A stretch of 64,000 bases of DNA. It comes from Candidatus Enterococcus wittei (lineage in GTDB: Bacteria; Bacillota; Bacilli; Lactobacillales; Enterococcaceae). This document shows, piece by piece, positions 24,965 to 33,742 of the stretch. The position numbers and the translations under genes are program-made. Below the pieces are notes generated by a model. It saw only the letters and a program-made list of their open reading frames with translations. It was not told the origin of the DNA and searched no databases. The stretch is taken from assembly GCF_002140175.1 (NCBI RefSeq), contig NZ_NGMO01000001.1, positions 523,162 to 587,161 of the forward strand, given 5' to 3'. Numbering within the stretch: position 1 is the first letter of the stretch; each line of letters opens with the position of its first letter.

Positions 24965-26566
24965 TCAGTCATTTGAAAGATTGCTATTTTTTATTTCTAA
25001 TTGTTCATGGAGTAAATCTATGATTCGCTCCCTTTCTTCTTCAGGAATTTTTTCATAGTAGATACCCGCTTCTCCAAGGATACCATCCCCAATATATTGT
25101 TCCCCTTTTAACTGGTGATTCGTTATATTTCCTAAAGCCAAATGGTAATCATTCATCATACCGATCATTTCATCTAAAGACAGATCCGTCGTACCATTCT
25201 CTCCTACAACATCTAAAAGATTACGATAATTGAACAAACTACGTACAGATAGAAATTCTTGGACTAAAACATTCACGACTTCTCTTTGTCTCTTTTGCCT
25301 CCCATAATCGTTTTCAGGATCTTCTGCACGCATTCTTGCATATTGCAAGCCTTCCCATCCATTTAATTCTAAGACACCTTCTGGATAATGAATCCCTTCT
25401 GCATCAAATTCAAAGGCATTATTCACGGTGATTCCTCCCACTGCATCAATCAAGTCTTCTAATCCATCCATGTTTAATGTCACATAATGATGAATTGGAA
25501 TCTGAAGATACTGTTCCACTGTATCGACCATCATATCGATGCCACCATAGGAATGAGCATGGTTGATCTTATCAATTAATCCATCTTGGTTTGCTATCTC
25601 TACAAAAGAATCACGAGGGATACTTGTGATCGTTGTTGTTTTCTTCTGGTTATTGAGGGTCACTAACATGATCGTATTTGCACGATAATCACTCTTTCTT
25701 TTTGAATCATTGGCAATCCCTAATACAAGAATACTGACCGGTGTATCTTTTTCACGAACGACTGTTTCTCTTTGCAAAGGCTGTTGCATTCCCCCAACTG
25801 TATTTTTAGCATCAATATAAAAGCGTACACTATAAACCACACCAGTTAAAATCAGACAGAGCAGGAGGAACATGAAAGCCAATCCTCCTTTTTGTTTTCT
25901 CGTAAATAACTGCCTTTTTTTCCTTGTATTAGTCACCGTTTGTTGGCTAATATATGAGGAAAACACACAATAAGAAAATCCTACCACCGCAAGACTCAAG
26001 AGAAAACCAGCGAGGATATCACTTGGATAATGAACGCGCAAATAAAGTCTTGAAAAAGCAATCCCTAACGGATATAAAATACCTAACCAGTAAAATTTAC
26101 GTATTTTTTGATGATCATAAATCACATACAGCGACACTAAACATAGTAAAAACAAGCCCATTGACAAGATGGAATGTCCACTAGGAAAAGAGTAGGATGA
26201 ACGAGGAATGAGCTGTTCGACATCAGGACGTGGACGATGCACCCCTTGTTTCCATATGAACCCTAAAAAACTGATAGATAAAATCGTCACAATATTCCAT
26301 AATGCTAGATTACGGTAATTTTTCTTCCAACTAAATATTGCTATAATAAAAGTGAGCAAGATCGTTGGAAACAGCGTGGCTAATTTAGCGATATAACCGA
26401 TCATTTGAGTCAATAACGGATCATCTATCGGTTTATAGTAGGTATATATTGCTGAATCAATTTCATAAAAATAAGCATTTTTTGTAACAACTAGTAGTGT
26501 TAAGCCACCTAATAAGCACGTCGATACTATCGATAGCCACAATATTTTCTTTGGTATTTGTCTCAT
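24965..26566 (-). CDS. PAP2 phosphatase - LytR/CpsA/Psr (LCP) fusion protein
   Basis: 533 aa with two enzyme domains. Residues about 10-220 are a polytopic PAP2 lipid phosphatase with the full signature: K106...RP (111-112), PSGH (128-131) and SR(172-173)...H179..D183. After another transmembrane helix (about 235-255) comes an extracellular LCP domain with SILVLGIAND, SIPRDSFVEI, GGIDMMVDTVEQYL and YARMRAEDPENDYGRQKRQ. LCP enzymes attach wall polymers from undecaprenyl-linked precursors to peptidoglycan; PAP2 enzymes dephosphorylate such lipid carriers. A fusion of the two is unusual and logical. ATG 26566 is chosen for GGAGAGG eight bases upstream; earlier ATGs at 26590 and 26572 are poorly spaced. 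Last gene of the ftsW-rodA operon. Confidence 0.87.
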   Translation of the reverse strand: MRQIPKKILWLSIVSTCLLGGLTLLVVTKNAYFYEIDSAIYTYYKPIDDPLLTQMIGYIAKLATLFPTILLTFIIAIFSWKKNYRNLALWNIVTILSISFLGFIWKQGVHRPRPDVEQLIPRSSYSFPSGHSILSMGLFLLCLVSLYVIYDHQKIRKFYWLGILYPLGIAFSRLYLRVHYPSDILAGFLLSLAVVGFSYCVFSSYISQQTVTNTRKKRQLFTRKQKGGLAFMFLLLCLILTGVVYSVRFYIDAKNTVGGMQQPLQRETVVREKDTPVSILVLGIANDSKRKSDYRANTIMLVTLNNQKKTTTITSIPRDSFVEIANQDGLIDKINHAHSYGGIDMMVDTVEQYLQIPIHHYVTLNMDGLEDLIDAVGGITVNNAFEFDAEGIHYPEGVLELNGWEGLQYARMRAEDPENDYGRQKRQREVVNVLVQEFLSVRSLFNYRNLLDVVGENGTTDLSLDEMIGMMNDYHLALGNITNHQLKGEQYIGDGILGEAGIYYEKIPEEERERIIDLLHEQLEIKNSNLSND

Positions 26567-26590
26567 AATCATATCCTCTCCGCTCTCCAT

Positions 26591-27727
26591 CTATACTTTT
26601 TTGAACCCTAAAATGATTCCTAATCCACAGCCAACAATCAGAAGTGATGTCCCTCCCTGACTTAAAAATGGTAAAGGAATACCAGTTAAAGGTAGTAATC
26701 CGATTGTTGCCCCAATATTTTCAAATACTTGAAATAATAAGCCAAAAACAAACACGATCGCAATGTAAACATTTCCTTTATTATTTGTTTCAATTGCACT
26801 GTAGATGATTTGATAGAAAAGATAAAAATATAAAAACAAGACCGATACACTTCCTAAAAAACCAAATGTTTCTGCAATAACTGTAAAAACCATATCTGAT
26901 TCCCTTACAGGCACATAAATTGGCTGGATTGTAGCTGATCTACCACTAAAACCTCCAGCACCGATAGACAACAGACTTTGTGACTGCTGATAGCCGATGG
27001 ATTGACTATAAGCAAATGGATCCACCCAAGCACGAACACGATCCAATTGATACGTTTTAAAATTCAAATGATAAAGAACTTGATTGCCAGTTTCTGTAAA
27101 TACTAAAACGAGCAAGAGAATTCCAACTATAGCAAGCACACTTGTCAGAACCACCATGATCTTCCAATGCACGCCCGCAATGATAAATAATGCGCCTAGA
27201 CACATGATGAAGACCAAGCTTGTTCCAAAATCTTTTTGCATGTACATTAACAGAAAAGTCGGTAAACTAACGAGTAAAATAGTTCCGATATAAGCTAGAT
27301 CAGTTTGAACCGTTCGCTCTTTTACCCTTTGTTCATACCTAAGGGTCAGATAAACTATCATTAAAATGAAGGTCAGTTTCACTAATTCTGATGGCTGGAA
27401 AGAAAAGCTACCTAATCTCAGCCATCTTTTAGTTCCTGTAAGTTGAAACATGACGGGATCGTAAAAACGATACAATAACGACATGATGATTAATGAGAGC
27501 ATGTAATAATAAGGTGAAAAACGTAATAAGACAGCTGTTTTTATTCTTTGTGTCAGGAGTAACAGAGCTAAAGATAAAAGGCAAAAGATAATTTGTTTGA
27601 CTACGATACTTCTAACAGGAGCCCCATCATAAACAGCTGCACCGTACTGGACCCCGATACTTAAGAGATACAATAAAAAAATGGGGAGAAACAATGCGTA
27701 ATTAAAAGTTGAAGTTTTAGTTTTCAT
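26591..27727 (-). CDS. rodA: SEDS-family peptidoglycan polymerase, RodA type
   Basis: 378 aa, about ten transmembrane helices. SEDS marks are present: GTKRWLRLGSFSFQPSELVK, MQKDFGTSLVF, VPVRESDMVFTVIAETFGF and PLTGIPLPFLSQGGTSLL. These enzymes polymerise lipid II with a partner class B PBP. The ATG at 27727 overlaps the end of ftsW by 11 bases and has GAGGTTCTGTTT upstream, which indicates translational coupling. It has neither a linked PBP nor division genes nearby, so this is likely an accessory pair. The RodA versus FtsW assignment rests on sequence feel. Confidence 0.85.
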   Translation of the reverse strand: MKTKTSTFNYALFLPIFLLYLLSIGVQYGAAVYDGAPVRSIVVKQIIFCLLSLALLLLTQRIKTAVLLRFSPYYYMLSLIIMSLLYRFYDPVMFQLTGTKRWLRLGSFSFQPSELVKLTFILMIVYLTLRYEQRVKERTVQTDLAYIGTILLVSLPTFLLMYMQKDFGTSLVFIMCLGALFIIAGVHWKIMVVLTSVLAIVGILLLVLVFTETGNQVLYHLNFKTYQLDRVRAWVDPFAYSQSIGYQQSQSLLSIGAGGFSGRSATIQPIYVPVRESDMVFTVIAETFGFLGSVSVLFLYFYLFYQIIYSAIETNNKGNVYIAIVFVFGLLFQVFENIGATIGLLPLTGIPLPFLSQGGTSLLIVGCGLGIILGFKKV

Positions 27728-28862
27728 AAACAGAACCTCGCGAAGACAATTTCAAACAAATCCCTAACAGCATGGATAAAATCAGATAACTGGATCCCCC
27801 ATAACTAATAAAAGGTAAAGGCATACCAGTCATTGGGATAATCCCACTGATGCTGGCAATATTGATACTCGTTTGTATAAGCAAAAGTGTACCTGTTCCT
27901 AGATAGATCAACCCAATCTGTTGATTTGGTTCATTCATACTCAAAACAAATAGTCGTAAGATGATTAAGAAAAGTAGAGCTAACAAAAACAATCCCACGA
28001 TCAATCCAAGTTCTTCCAATATGATTGAAAAGATAAAATCTGTTTCCGCCACAGGTAAGTAGCCTTTTTTTGTAATACTATTCCCTAAACCTAACCCAAA
28101 TAATCCACCATTATAGATAGCGTAATAGGATTGACTCATTTGAAATCCCTTCCCATAAGGGTCTAGAAAAGGGTTGCTGGCAATATTCAGTCGATCAAAT
28201 GTGTGAGAGAAGATCCTTGGTAACCAGCCATTTTTACCTAAAACATAAATGACTCCCCCAGTGATCAACAATAGCCCGATCAACCCTAAAAAGAATACAA
28301 TCATATTTCTTACCGGTAATTGGATGGATGTGATCATTACAGTAGCTAGCAAAAGTAACAGGATCGCCCCAGCAACTTTTGGTTGAAAAAGAATTAACAA
28401 AAAGCAAACTGATGTGATCAGTATCGGTTTTTTTAATTCACTGCTGACCGATCGATATTTCCTGAAATAATAAGCAAAATAAAGGATCAGACCGACATTG
28501 ACAATCTCCGCTGGTTGGAATTGAAAACCCAGCAATGATACCCAGCGCTGTGCGCCACTGACATTGACGCCAATCCCTGGAATACGTGTCATCATCAGAC
28601 TTCCTATGCCAATACTCAAGATTATTTTAACTAATGTAGGATGTAACAGTAGACTCGATCTGATTTTAAAAATCAAACAGATTCCGCCCCAACTAACCAA
28701 TACAAAAATGAACTGACGAACCAATAGATAGGTTGTCTGTTGGTTAAATGTCATCAATCGAAAAGTACTCGCACTATAAACCATTAATAAACCGATGACA
28801 CTAACTACTACATATGGCACAATCAAAAATAAGTCCAGTTTTTTTCTTTTATCTACCCGCAT
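27717..28862 (-). CDS. ftsW: SEDS-family peptidoglycan polymerase, FtsW type
   Basis: 381 aa, polytopic. Motifs include GLLMVYSAST, GAQRWVSLLGFQFQPAEIVN, PKVAGAILLL, VAETDFIFSIILEELGL and TGMPLPFISYGGSS. ATG 28862 is taken because AAAGGAAAG precedes it; an upstream ATG at 28901 has no good site. It is the first gene of an ftsW-rodA-(PAP2-LCP) operon and lies about 50 bases after the M-box riboswitch terminator, so its expression is predicted to respond to Mg2+. Confidence 0.87.
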   Translation of the reverse strand: MRVDKRKKLDLFLIVPYVVVSVIGLLMVYSASTFRLMTFNQQTTYLLVRQFIFVLVSWGGICLIFKIRSSLLLHPTLVKIILSIGIGSLMMTRIPGIGVNVSGAQRWVSLLGFQFQPAEIVNVGLILYFAYYFRKYRSVSSELKKPILITSVCFLLILFQPKVAGAILLLLLATVMITSIQLPVRNMIVFFLGLIGLLLITGGVIYVLGKNGWLPRIFSHTFDRLNIASNPFLDPYGKGFQMSQSYYAIYNGGLFGLGLGNSITKKGYLPVAETDFIFSIILEELGLIVGLFLLALLFLIILRLFVLSMNEPNQQIGLIYLGTGTLLLIQTSINIASISGIIPMTGMPLPFISYGGSSYLILSMLLGICLKLSSRGSVYEN

Positions 28863-28913
28863 ACTTTTCTTTCCTTTCAAGTTACGGCGAAGATACGTCA
28901 TATACCCAGATCA

Positions 28914-29118
28914 AATAAAAAAAGCCAAACGAAAAAAAACGTTTGGCTTTTAAGTCTCATCGTGTGAGTTTTGACACTAAACAACGTAAAGATTTCTCTT
29001 AGCTATCTTATGAAGAGCCTTAATCCGACAATTCCTGTTTTACACATTGGCGTCTTTCGACGTTTCTGCGCAATAGCCTATGTTTGTTTAGGAGTCTCGC
29101 CTAACAAGTTATTCTATT
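28914..29118 (-). promoter_or_regulatory. M-box (ykoK) Mg2+ riboswitch with terminator, upstream of ftsW
   Basis: Minus-strand RNA from about 29118 contains the conserved M-box blocks in order: GUUAGGCGAGACUCCU, AUAGGCUAUUGC, CAGAAACGUC, AAAGACGCCAAUG, AACAGGAAU, GUCGGAUUAAGG and, at the 3' side, UUUAGUGUCAAAACUC then CACGAUGAG. These line up block by block with the B. subtilis mgtE leader. Directly after it, AAAGCCAAACG/CGTTTGGCTTT (28950-28921) plus a T-run forms an intrinsic terminator. The class is established as Mg2+-sensing, shutting off transcription at high Mg2+. Here the next gene is ftsW, not a Mg2+ transporter. Confidence 0.85.
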
Positions 29119-29125
29119 TAAAAAA

Positions 29126-29154
29126 AGTATAGCTGTTCATTCATCCTCTCACAA
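29126..29154 (-). promoter_or_regulatory. Promoter of the M-box / ftsW transcript
   Basis: -35 TTGTGA (29154-29149), 17-base spacer, -10 TATACT (29131-29126). The expected start is about eight bases before the M-box, which supports the riboswitch call. Confidence 0.75.
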
Positions 29155-29469
29155 GGAAAGCTTGATTCAGTTTTTTAATCTTTACTATTTTTTAAACTTC
29201 TGTACTTGTTAGAAAACAATGTCCCCCCTTCCTTACTGTTTATGATGATCCATCAAATAACTCGACTCATGAATCCTCTAAAGTAAGAGGATTCTAGTTA
29301 GATTATTATCCAGCTATACCTCGAGCTTCACTTTTCTTCACAGGAAAAACTGATAACTAGTTTTCAAAACGTATCTAAATACTTGAAAGCTGTGTCAATT
29401 TTTTCAGCGTACAATCAATGATATTTTTCATAGCACCATTTGCAGTACGCAAAAAATATCAAGCGTAGG

Positions 29470-29627
29470 ACAAAAGTATTATTTAATTTATTTCACTCTC
29501 TAAATACGTATAAACAGTGGAATCAGAAGCAACTTCTTCGAAAATAAGCTGAAATTCAAAAAAGCTGAAAAGCAATTGTCGTGAATCCCTTCTTATTTTT
29601 CTGAGTTAACCACTTGTCTCAGCCTCT
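29470..29627 (+). repeat. Dispersed intergenic repeat, copy 2
   Basis: Reads ACAAAAGTATTATTTA, then CTCTAAATACGTATAAACAG, GGAATCAGAAGCAACTTC, TTCGAAAATAAGCTGAAATTC, and ends CACTTGTCTCAGCCTCT. Same block order as the reverse complement of copy 1. Confidence 0.75.
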
Positions 29628-29711
29628 ACTCTTCTAGTCAATATACTACTGGCCTAGGCTAACTAGGATTACAAAATCCAATCCCTGTGTCATCAAGAGG
29701 AAAAGAATACT

Positions 29712-29762
29712 AAAAAATTCGTTCAATCTTGATTTTTACAATCGAAAATTGAACGAATTTTT
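29712..29762 (-). terminator. Terminator of mvaE
   Basis: AAAAATTCGTTCAAT pairs with ATTGAACGAATTTTT; on the minus strand it ends in a T-run. It lies about 60 bases past the mvaE stop. Confidence 0.85.
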
Positions 29763-29824
29763 CTTAACTTTATCCATCTCTTCAAAATAGAAAAAAGATT
29801 ACTCAGATCATTCTTTTTATAAAA

Positions 29825-32266
29825 CTACTTTTTGATTTGTGAACGAATATCTGCCAAAGCATCTCTGGCGCTTTGTTGATTGATGTTACCTGTTTGTCTT
29901 AATATTTTAGCCACTAGGTCGATTTCTTCTGCTTGTGCCCCTACAGTCATAGCTAACGCTCGTGCTTGCAAAGACATATGTCCTTTTTGGATACCATCTG
30001 TTACAAGAGCTCTCAAGGCTGCCAAATTTTGTGCCAAGCCAACAGAAGCAATCAACTGCGCCAGTTCCTTTGCAGAATCCACCGCCATTAAATCAAGAGA
30101 AGCTTTTGCTTTTGGTAAGACACTTGATGCCCCTCCCACTGTTGCAACTGCTAGAGGAACCGTCAATGTTCCTACCAAACGATCCTCTTTTAATTGCCAT
30201 TTTGTCAAGCCTTGGTATTGACCCTCTCTTGAGGCATAAGCATGGATCGAAGCAGACACGGCTCGTGTGTCATTACCCGTAGCTAAAATCACCGCCTCGA
30301 TCCCATTCATGATTCCTTTGTTATGTGTAGCTGCTCGGTAAGGATCTAACTGTGCATATTCTGCTGCTTGGCAAATCTTTTCAGCCACGATCTGTCCCAT
30401 CGCTTGATCTTTTGCTAGCTTTTCAAATGGGATCTCGCAAGAAGCAGTTGCCAAAGACTCAGTAGCTAGATTACTTAAAATACTAAATAGGATGTCTTCA
30501 TCTGGAAACCAGCTTCTGAGCAAAGTAGCCACACCTTCCAGTATCGAATTGATGATATTGGCCCCCATAGCATCTTTCACGTCAACTAGGAAATCAACTG
30601 AAAGGTAGACTTGATCCTTACTTCCTGTAAATACACGAGTAGCAATCTCACGGACTCCACCTCCTCGTTTGACGATCGAAGGATAGCTGTCATTGGCACA
30701 GGCTACTAATTCTTCTTTTCGTGCCTCAATCGCTTGGATGACTGCTTGATACTCACTACGTCCTGTCAAAACGATTTGACCACGCATCAAACGCTTAGGT
30801 GTTTGTGCCGTGATATTGCCACAAATTTTTGCGCCATTACTTGCTGCCGCAATCACAGAAGGTTCTTCCGTAGCCATCGGTATCCATCTTTTTTTTCCAT
30901 TAATTTGGAAGTTTGTTGCTACTCCTAATGGTATTTCAACTTGACTGATTTGATTTTCAATCAAGTGATTCGCTACATCTTCCGAAAGCATAGGCTCATT
31001 AAAAAGGTGTGCATCTTCTTGACTTAGTATGCCCTCTTCTACAAGTTTTTCTCTTCTTTGCTCAGGCGTCAGCTGATAAAATTTTTTTTTTTGATCATCG
31101 GTTATCTTTCCTTGGTTTGCTTCAAGTAAGACAGCTAATCCAAGACCGCCACCGATACAAAGTGAAGCCACACCGTAACGTTTCTTTTCTTTTTGCAAAG
31201 CATAACTTAATGTCGTTAAAACTCTCGCCCCACTAGCTCCTATAGGATGTCCCAATGCGATGGCGCCACCATAAATATTTACTTTTTGACTGTCGATTGC
31301 TAGTTCGCGGTTCACTACAATCGATGATGCAGCAAAAGCCTCATTGACTTCAAATAAATCTATGTCTTCGATAGAAAAACCTGTTTTATCGAGTAATGTA
31401 TTGATTGCTGTGATAGGTGCGATTCCCATAATACTTGGATCGATCCCTACCTCTGAGACCCCTTTGATCGTTGCTAGATATGGTAGATCATGGGCGATTG
31501 CATATTCTTTCGATGCTAAAATCAAAACTGAACCACCATCATTCAATGGGGATGCATTTCCAGCAGTGACTGTTCCTTCTTCTGAAAATACTGTTCGTAA
31601 CGTACTTAATTTTTCCAACGTGCTATTTCCACGAATGGACTCATCGGTTACAAGTGTTTCTTGCTCTGTGATGGCAATGGGTACGATTTCTTCGTGGAAG
31701 ATTCCAGCTTTGCTTGCTTTTGCCGCTTTTAATTGTGACTCTAAAGCATACATATCTTGTTCTTCTCGTGTCACTGAAAATTGTTGTGCAACCTTTTCAG
31801 CTGTTAATCCCATATGAGTATCTGAAAAAGCATCGGTCAAACCATCATTGACCATGCTTGATATTTCTTCTTTTTGAAGCTCTGTCTCATATTTGAGCAT
31901 TGGCGTTCTTGACATACTTTCCACACCACCAGCTACAACTAACTCTGCTTCTCCTAGTTGGATCTGCTGACGTGCTAAAATCACTGCTTTCATGCCTGAT
32001 CCACAAACTTCATTGATGGTCATTGCTGGTACAGTGACAGGCAACCCACTGTTGATTGCGATTTGTCTTGCCACATTTTGACCATTCCCTGCTTGAAGGA
32101 CATTTCCAAATATAACTTGATTGACTTCTTCTTTTTTGATTTTTGTTTTTTCAAGTAGTTCTTTCGTAATAATTGTTCCCAACTCAACCGCCGTAAAACC
32201 ACTTAAACGGCCACGATACTTGCCGATTGGTGTTCTTGCGGCATCGATTATAACAACTTCTTTCAA
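29825..32266 (-). CDS. mvaE: Bifunctional acetyl-CoA acetyltransferase / HMG-CoA reductase
   Basis: 813 aa, the enterococcal fusion of two mevalonate-pathway enzymes. Residues 1-390: thiolase, catalytic C88 in NEVCGSG, later NEAFAASSIVV, GGAIALGHPIGASGAR and CIGGGLG. Residues about 420-813: class II HMG-CoA reductase with EEPSVIAAASNGAK, DAMGANIINS, AATHNKGIMNGIEAV and LAVATVGGAS. Together they turn acetyl-CoA into acetoacetyl-CoA and reduce HMG-CoA to mevalonate. Start: TTG 32266 after GGAGGTGG gives MKEVVIIDAARTPIGKYRG, the normal N-terminus; the longer reading from 32359 is not supported. It diverges from mvaS. Confidence 0.96.
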   Translation of the reverse strand: MKEVVIIDAARTPIGKYRGRLSGFTAVELGTIITKELLEKTKIKKEEVNQVIFGNVLQAGNGQNVARQIAINSGLPVTVPAMTINEVCGSGMKAVILARQQIQLGEAELVVAGGVESMSRTPMLKYETELQKEEISSMVNDGLTDAFSDTHMGLTAEKVAQQFSVTREEQDMYALESQLKAAKASKAGIFHEEIVPIAITEQETLVTDESIRGNSTLEKLSTLRTVFSEEGTVTAGNASPLNDGGSVLILASKEYAIAHDLPYLATIKGVSEVGIDPSIMGIAPITAINTLLDKTGFSIEDIDLFEVNEAFAASSIVVNRELAIDSQKVNIYGGAIALGHPIGASGARVLTTLSYALQKEKKRYGVASLCIGGGLGLAVLLEANQGKITDDQKKKFYQLTPEQRREKLVEEGILSQEDAHLFNEPMLSEDVANHLIENQISQVEIPLGVATNFQINGKKRWIPMATEEPSVIAAASNGAKICGNITAQTPKRLMRGQIVLTGRSEYQAVIQAIEARKEELVACANDSYPSIVKRGGGVREIATRVFTGSKDQVYLSVDFLVDVKDAMGANIINSILEGVATLLRSWFPDEDILFSILSNLATESLATASCEIPFEKLAKDQAMGQIVAEKICQAAEYAQLDPYRAATHNKGIMNGIEAVILATGNDTRAVSASIHAYASREGQYQGLTKWQLKEDRLVGTLTVPLAVATVGGASSVLPKAKASLDLMAVDSAKELAQLIASVGLAQNLAALRALVTDGIQKGHMSLQARALAMTVGAQAEEIDLVAKILRQTGNINQQSARDALADIRSQIKK

Positions 32267-32473
32267 GTAAGCCACCTCCACAAAAAATATACCATTGTTC
32301 CCTCTAAAAACAAATAGCTCATGTTCTCGAAAAAAAATATTCTTTACAAATTTTAACATTCCTTAAATATTCATTTTTTTATACACTTATTCTTTATTTT
32401 TTTATACTCCTATCCCTTATTTTGTGATACTTTAATAAGGTAAGTTTTTTATCATGAGTAAAGAGGTGTTAAA

Positions 32474-33631
32474 ATGAAAATTGGGATCGATCGTCTTTCT
32501 TTTTTTGTTCCAAATTTATTTTTAGATATGACTGAGTTAGCACAAAGACGTGGAGATGATCCAGCAAAATATCACATTGGCATCGGTCAAGATCAAATGG
32601 CTGTCAGCCGAGTTTCAGAAGACATCGTTACACTTGGTGCAAATGCAGCTAGTAAAATCGTTACAGAGGAAGACAAAGAACTCATTGATATGGTCATCGT
32701 AGGAACTGAATCTGGTATTGACCAATCTAAAGCAAGCGCAGTGATCATCCATCATCTATTAAAAGTTCAGCCTTTTGCTCGTTCTTTCGAAGTGAAAGAA
32801 GCATGCTATGGTGGCACTGCCGCTTTACAAATGGCTAAAGAATATATAAAAAACCATCCTGAACGTAAAGTCCTAGTGATCGCTAGTGACATCGCACGAT
32901 ATGGCCTTGCCAGTGGTGGTGAAGTCACTCAAGGTGTTGGTGCTGTGGCAATGATGATCACTAAAGATCCCAGAATCCTTTCTCTTGAAGACACTAGTGT
33001 CTTTTTAACAGAAGATATCTATGATTTCTGGAGACCAGTATATAACCAATTCCCTGAAGTGGATGGTCCTTTATCTAATTCAACCTATATCGAATCTTTC
33101 CAAAAAGTTTGGAATCAATATAAAGCAGTAACAGGACGTTCCCTTGCAGATTATGATGCTTTGAGCTTCCATATCCCTTATACGAAAATGGGTAAAAAAG
33201 CCTTGCAAAGCGTCATCGATGAAGCAGATGGAGTCACACAAGAGCGTTTGCTTGCTCGTTATGAAGAAGCGATTGTTTATAGCCGTCGTATCGGAAATCT
33301 CTACACTGGTTCTCTCTATCTCGGTCTGATTTCCCTTTTAGAGAATTCTGAAATATTAAAAGCTGGTGATCGTATCGGCTTATTCAGTTATGGATCTGGT
33401 GCTGTCAGTGAATTCTTTACTGGCTATCTAGAAGAAAATTATCAAGAATTCTTATTTAAAGAAGATCATCAAGAAATGCTTGATTCCCGAAAAGAGCTTA
33501 CTGTGGATGAATACGAGGAAGTCTTTAATGAAAAACTTCCAGAACATGGTGCAAGCGCAGAATACACTTCTGATGTTCCTTTTTCAATTTATAAAGTAGC
33601 GGACAATATCCGTTACTATAAAGAAAATTAA
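32474..33631 (+). CDS. mvaS: Hydroxymethylglutaryl-CoA synthase
   Basis: 385 aa, the full family length. It condenses acetyl-CoA and acetoacetyl-CoA to HMG-CoA, the step between the two activities of mvaE. Catalytic residues: E79 in VGTESG, C111 in KEACYGG, and the His of LSFHIPYTKMGKKAL. Ala at 110 is the wild-type residue. AGAGGTGTTAAA precedes the ATG. It is divergently arranged with mvaE across 207 bases and ends at a strong terminator. Confidence 0.97.
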   Translation: MKIGIDRLSFFVPNLFLDMTELAQRRGDDPAKYHIGIGQDQMAVSRVSEDIVTLGANAASKIVTEEDKELIDMVIVGTESGIDQSKASAVIIHHLLKVQPFARSFEVKEACYGGTAALQMAKEYIKNHPERKVLVIASDIARYGLASGGEVTQGVGAVAMMITKDPRILSLEDTSVFLTEDIYDFWRPVYNQFPEVDGPLSNSTYIESFQKVWNQYKAVTGRSLADYDALSFHIPYTKMGKKALQSVIDEADGVTQERLLARYEEAIVYSRRIGNLYTGSLYLGLISLLENSEILKAGDRIGLFSYGSGAVSEFFTGYLEENYQEFLFKEDHQEMLDSRKELTVDEYEEVFNEKLPEHGASAEYTSDVPFSIYKVADNIRYYKEN

Positions 33632-33681
33632 TCTTATATCAGAACCTGCAACCATAAAAAATGAAAGATACATTTATAAAT

Positions 33682-33742
33682 AAAAACTGACCTATCGATA
33701 GTTGCTTAAAAAACAACTAACAATCGATAGGTCAGTTTTTTT
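33682..33742 (+). terminator. Terminator of mvaS, overlapping the end of the opposite gene
   Basis: AAAAACTGACCTATCGAT pairs with ATCGATAGGTCAGTTTTTTT, an 18-bp stem with a T-run on the plus strand. The opposing methyltransferase gene stops inside it at 33706. Confidence 0.9.

Larger units (their letters stand above)
28863..29824. other. Intergenic region between mvaE and ftsW
   Basis: 962 bases. It contains the M-box riboswitch with promoter and terminator (28914-29154), a perfect 9-bp hairpin at 29271-29294, an AT-rich hairpin at about 29418-29460, dispersed repeat copy 2 (29470-29627) and the mvaE terminator (29712-29762). No ORF is supported. Confidence 0.6.

Noticed and set aside
31344..31817. 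Open frame of 157 aa on the plus strand
   Set aside because: Antisense to the thiolase half of mvaE, which is certain; composition is that of a complement frame.
32267..32359. N-terminal extension of mvaE
   Set aside because: The extra 31 residues have no family counterpart; the GGAGGTGG site sets the TTG at 32266.
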